NCBI GenBank assembly: GCA_947089305.1 | Contig: CAMUJQ010000020.1 | Span: forward strand, 1 to 14,298 | Direction of reading: 5' to 3' | Length of the DNA stretch: 14,298 nucleotides | DNA from: an uncultured Clostridia bacterium | GTDB taxonomy: Bacteria > Bacillota > Clostridia > Christensenellales > UBA1242 | Shown here: piece by piece, positions 13,036 to 14,298 of the stretch | Position numbering within the stretch: position 1 is the first letter of the stretch | Layout: each line of letters opens with the position of its first letter | Notes under the pieces: model-generated | Databases searched by the model: none | What the model saw: only the letters and a program-made list of their open reading frames with translations | What the model was told of the DNA's origin: nothing | Translations under genes and position numbers: made by a program

Positions 13036-13878
13036 TTATTTTATTGTTTCTTTTTTATTATAATTTTTATTATTTTTATAATTATAAACTTCCAAAGATT
13101 TTAATAAATTTTCTCTTCTAGTATCTTTTATTATTTTTAAATGGTTATTTAATTCTTCCAATTGTGGTGAACTTATTGTTCCATCATTTTCCCATAAACC
13201 TATTTTTTTTAAAAAATCATAAGACATTTCAAATACATTTATATATTTGTTTAACCCAGTATATGCAAATTGACTTTGAGTCAACTTTCTTAATTGCATA
13301 GACAAGTATACTATAAATTCGCTAAACATTCTTTCTGCAAAGTATGCTTCACAAAGCGAATCTACTAATTTAAATGATTGATCCTTTAATGAAATAAAGT
13401 TTCCATTGGCTCTTAGTATTTCAAGTAATGAATCAATATAATCTTCAACTTTTCTATAATAATCATGATTTATTAAATAAAAATTTTGCATTATGAATCC
13501 ACAAAGATTAATTGCATCTTCATTATATTTATCGATGTATGAATTAAAACCGCTAACAACTTTCAAACTATATTGTTTTGCATTTCGCAAAATATCACTA
13601 ATATATATCTTAAAATCATTAAAGTTTTTATCCGCAAAATCTGTTTTGTTAATTAATTCTAAAATAACATTATCTATTCGATATAATACAGAAAATGCGA
13701 TTTCTGAATTGAAACTATCTAGTAATGCATATAAATCATCAATAAATTTGCTATCATTATCTTTTTGAATATTTACTTGATTAGTTATTTGTCCTTTTTT
13801 TATTGCGTAAATAGAAACAAAAATTGCTATAATTGACCCAATTCCTGTTATAATTGTTGCTATATCTACCCAGTTCAT
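13036..13878 (-). CDS. N-terminally membrane-anchored, alpha-helical protein of unknown function
   Basis: The protein has 280 residues from the ATG at 13878, which follows a GGAGGAG site. The frame extends to 13944, but the upstream ATG has no Shine-Dalgarno sequence and the extra N-terminus would run into transposase debris. Residues 3-25 form one hydrophobic segment (WVDIATIITGIGSIIAIFVS) ending in a Lys-containing stretch, so the protein is probably anchored with the bulk in the cytoplasm. The remaining 250 residues are helical and Asn/Lys/Tyr/Phe-rich, with a charged Asn/Lys tail. I recognise no catalytic motif. It lies between the two copies of the tRNA-Phe 3' end, next to transposase remnants, so it is probably mobile cargo. 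A defence or phage-interference role is possible for this architecture but not shown. Confidence 0.75.
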   Translation of the reverse strand: MNWVDIATIITGIGSIIAIFVSIYAIKKGQITNQVNIQKDNDSKFIDDLYALLDSFNSEIAFSVLYRIDNVILELINKTDFADKNFNDFKIYISDILRNAKQYSLKVVSGFNSYIDKYNEDAINLCGFIMQNFYLINHDYYRKVEDYIDSLLEILRANGNFISLKDQSFKLVDSLCEAYFAERMFSEFIVYLSMQLRKLTQSQFAYTGLNKYINVFEMSYDFLKKIGLWENDGTISSPQLEELNNHLKIIKDTRRENLLKSLEVYNYKNNKNYNKKETIK

Positions 13879-13902
13879 TTTACTCCTCCATTTATTTAAT
13901 TT

Positions 13903-13911
13903 ATTATAACA
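13903..13911 (-). promoter_or_regulatory. Extended -10 promoter candidate of the membrane-anchored protein gene
   Basis: TGTTATAAT on the minus strand, 24 nt before the ATG at 13878. No convincing -35. Confidence 0.45.
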
Positions 13912-13935
13912 TAAATAATTCAAAAAGGAATTAAA

Positions 13936-14177
13936 ATGACGCAATATTCTAAAAAAATCAAAAAATAAGTTATTTGTGACTTCGGAAGCGGCATACCTTG
14001 CAAAAATAAAAGAGCAATTGAAAAGTTATTAGAACAATATCTTGTAAGAGACAATAAGAACTGAACTCACATAATTTTATTTTATATGATGAATTAAAAG
14101 AATGTATTGATAAATATATAGAATTTTATAATAATTATAGACCACATGGATCGCTAAAAAATAAAACTCCTAATTAA
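13936..14177 (+). pseudogene. Remnant of an IS3-type transposase (OrfA start joined to OrfB end)
   Basis: An ATG at 13936, after AAGGAATTAAA, begins MTQYSKKIKK and is stopped by TAA at 13966. The same frame then continues through VICDFGSGIPCKNKRAIEKL to a stop at 14062. In the frame one base over, 14058-14177 reads ELNSHNFILYDELKECIDKY then IEFYNNYRPHGSLKNKTPN and a stop. The YxxFYNNxRPHxSLxxxTP pattern is the typical C-terminus of the integrase-core (DDE) transposases of IS3-like elements. The start resembles an IS3 OrfA. The catalytic core between them is missing, so this is an internally deleted, frameshifted and non-functional element. GTGGA/TCCAC around CTG at 14197-14209 may be part of the right inverted repeat. 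I found no matching left end. Confidence 0.75.
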
Positions 14178-14193
14178 ATTGAAAAGGAGTTTT
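14163..14193. terminator. Hairpin terminator between the transposase remnant and tRNA-Phe
   Basis: The perfect 9-bp stem AAAACTCCT (14163-14171) pairs with AGGAGTTTT (14185-14193) around a 13-nt loop. On the minus strand it continues ATTTTTTAG, so it could end transcripts coming through tRNA-Phe. It overlaps the end of the transposase remnant. Confidence 0.55.
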
Positions 14194-14243
14194 ATTGTGG
14201 ACTGTCCACTTAAAACAGTTCGAATTTATCACTTAAATCACAT

Positions 14244-14298
14244 TGGTGCCTCGGGGCGGAATCGAACCACCGACACAGGGATTTTCAGTCCCTTGCTC
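14244..14298 (-). tRNA. tRNA-Phe (GAA), 5' part beyond the window
   Basis: The minus strand shows the D-arm end GAGC, the anticodon stem-loop AGGGACTGAAAATCCCT with anticodon GAA (14284-14286 complement), a T arm GGTGGTTCGATTCCGCC, and the acceptor CCGAGGC with discriminator A and encoded CCA (14244-14246). The 5' acceptor strand lies outside the window. Confidence 0.95.

Noticed and set aside
13879..13944. 22-residue N-terminal extension of the membrane-anchored protein.
   Set aside because: No ribosome binding site at 13944. The internal ATG has GGAGGAG at correct spacing, and the extension overlaps the promoter and the transposase remnant.
1..14298. CRISPR array or cas genes.
   Set aside because: No regularly spaced direct repeats of 24-40 nt and no Cas-like proteins were seen on either strand.

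Overview
The window is strongly AT-rich, uses Gram-positive style AAGGAGG-type ribosome binding sites and SigA-like promoters (TTGNNN-17-TATAAT), and carries the spoIIAA-spoIIAB-sigF operon. This points to an endospore-forming low-GC Firmicute of the Clostridia type. The divergent order rpmB / Asp23-like gene / DhaL-domain kinase gene is the same as rpmB / yloU-yloV in Bacillus subtilis. I cannot name the species.

Layout. 1-510 is the 3' end of an unrecognised coiled-coil gene. It converges on the minus-strand spoIIA operon (562-2065), which supplies the forespore sigma factor SigF, its anti-sigma kinase SpoIIAB and its anti-anti-sigma factor SpoIIAA. Upstream are a 330-residue protein built of four repeats that look like degenerate sigma region 4 units (2176-3168), and a very basic Ser/Asn/Lys/Cys protein (3289-3558). 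3650-5695 holds the fakA(yloV)-like and yloU-like operon, divergent from rpmB (bL28) at 5880-6068. Next come a small single WG-repeat protein (6122-6412) and a calcium-type P-type ATPase (6500-9124). Between the ATPase and a SAM methyltransferase (9368-10045) lies a candidate small RNA of about 85 nt with its own promoter and terminator.

The right third is accessory-like. tRNA-Tyr and tRNA-Thr (10344-10544, minus) are followed by a strong terminator and a densely palindromic island (10182-10303). After a 515-nt stretch without genes come a sugar-phosphate isomerase-like TIM-barrel protein (11060-11899) and a protein with a transglutaminase-like Cys/His/Asp pattern (11966-12655). 12742-12920 is a GC-raised island ending in three consecutive hairpins. 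Beside it is a 10-bp copy of the 3' end of the partial tRNA-Phe gene at the right edge. The 1.3 kb between the two copies carries a membrane-anchored helical protein (13036-13878) and a wrecked IS3-type transposase, so it looks like the footprint of something that integrated at the tRNA-Phe 3' end.

Three inferred start sites differ from the longest open frame because a good Shine-Dalgarno sequence sits before an internal ATG: sigF (1287), the basic protein (3558) and the membrane protein (13878). Most non-operonic genes have their own recognisable promoter and hairpin terminator. The most unusual material is RNA-level or repeat-level structure: the 9204-9288 small RNA, the two hairpin islands beside tRNA 3' ends, and the repeat protein upstream of spoIIA.
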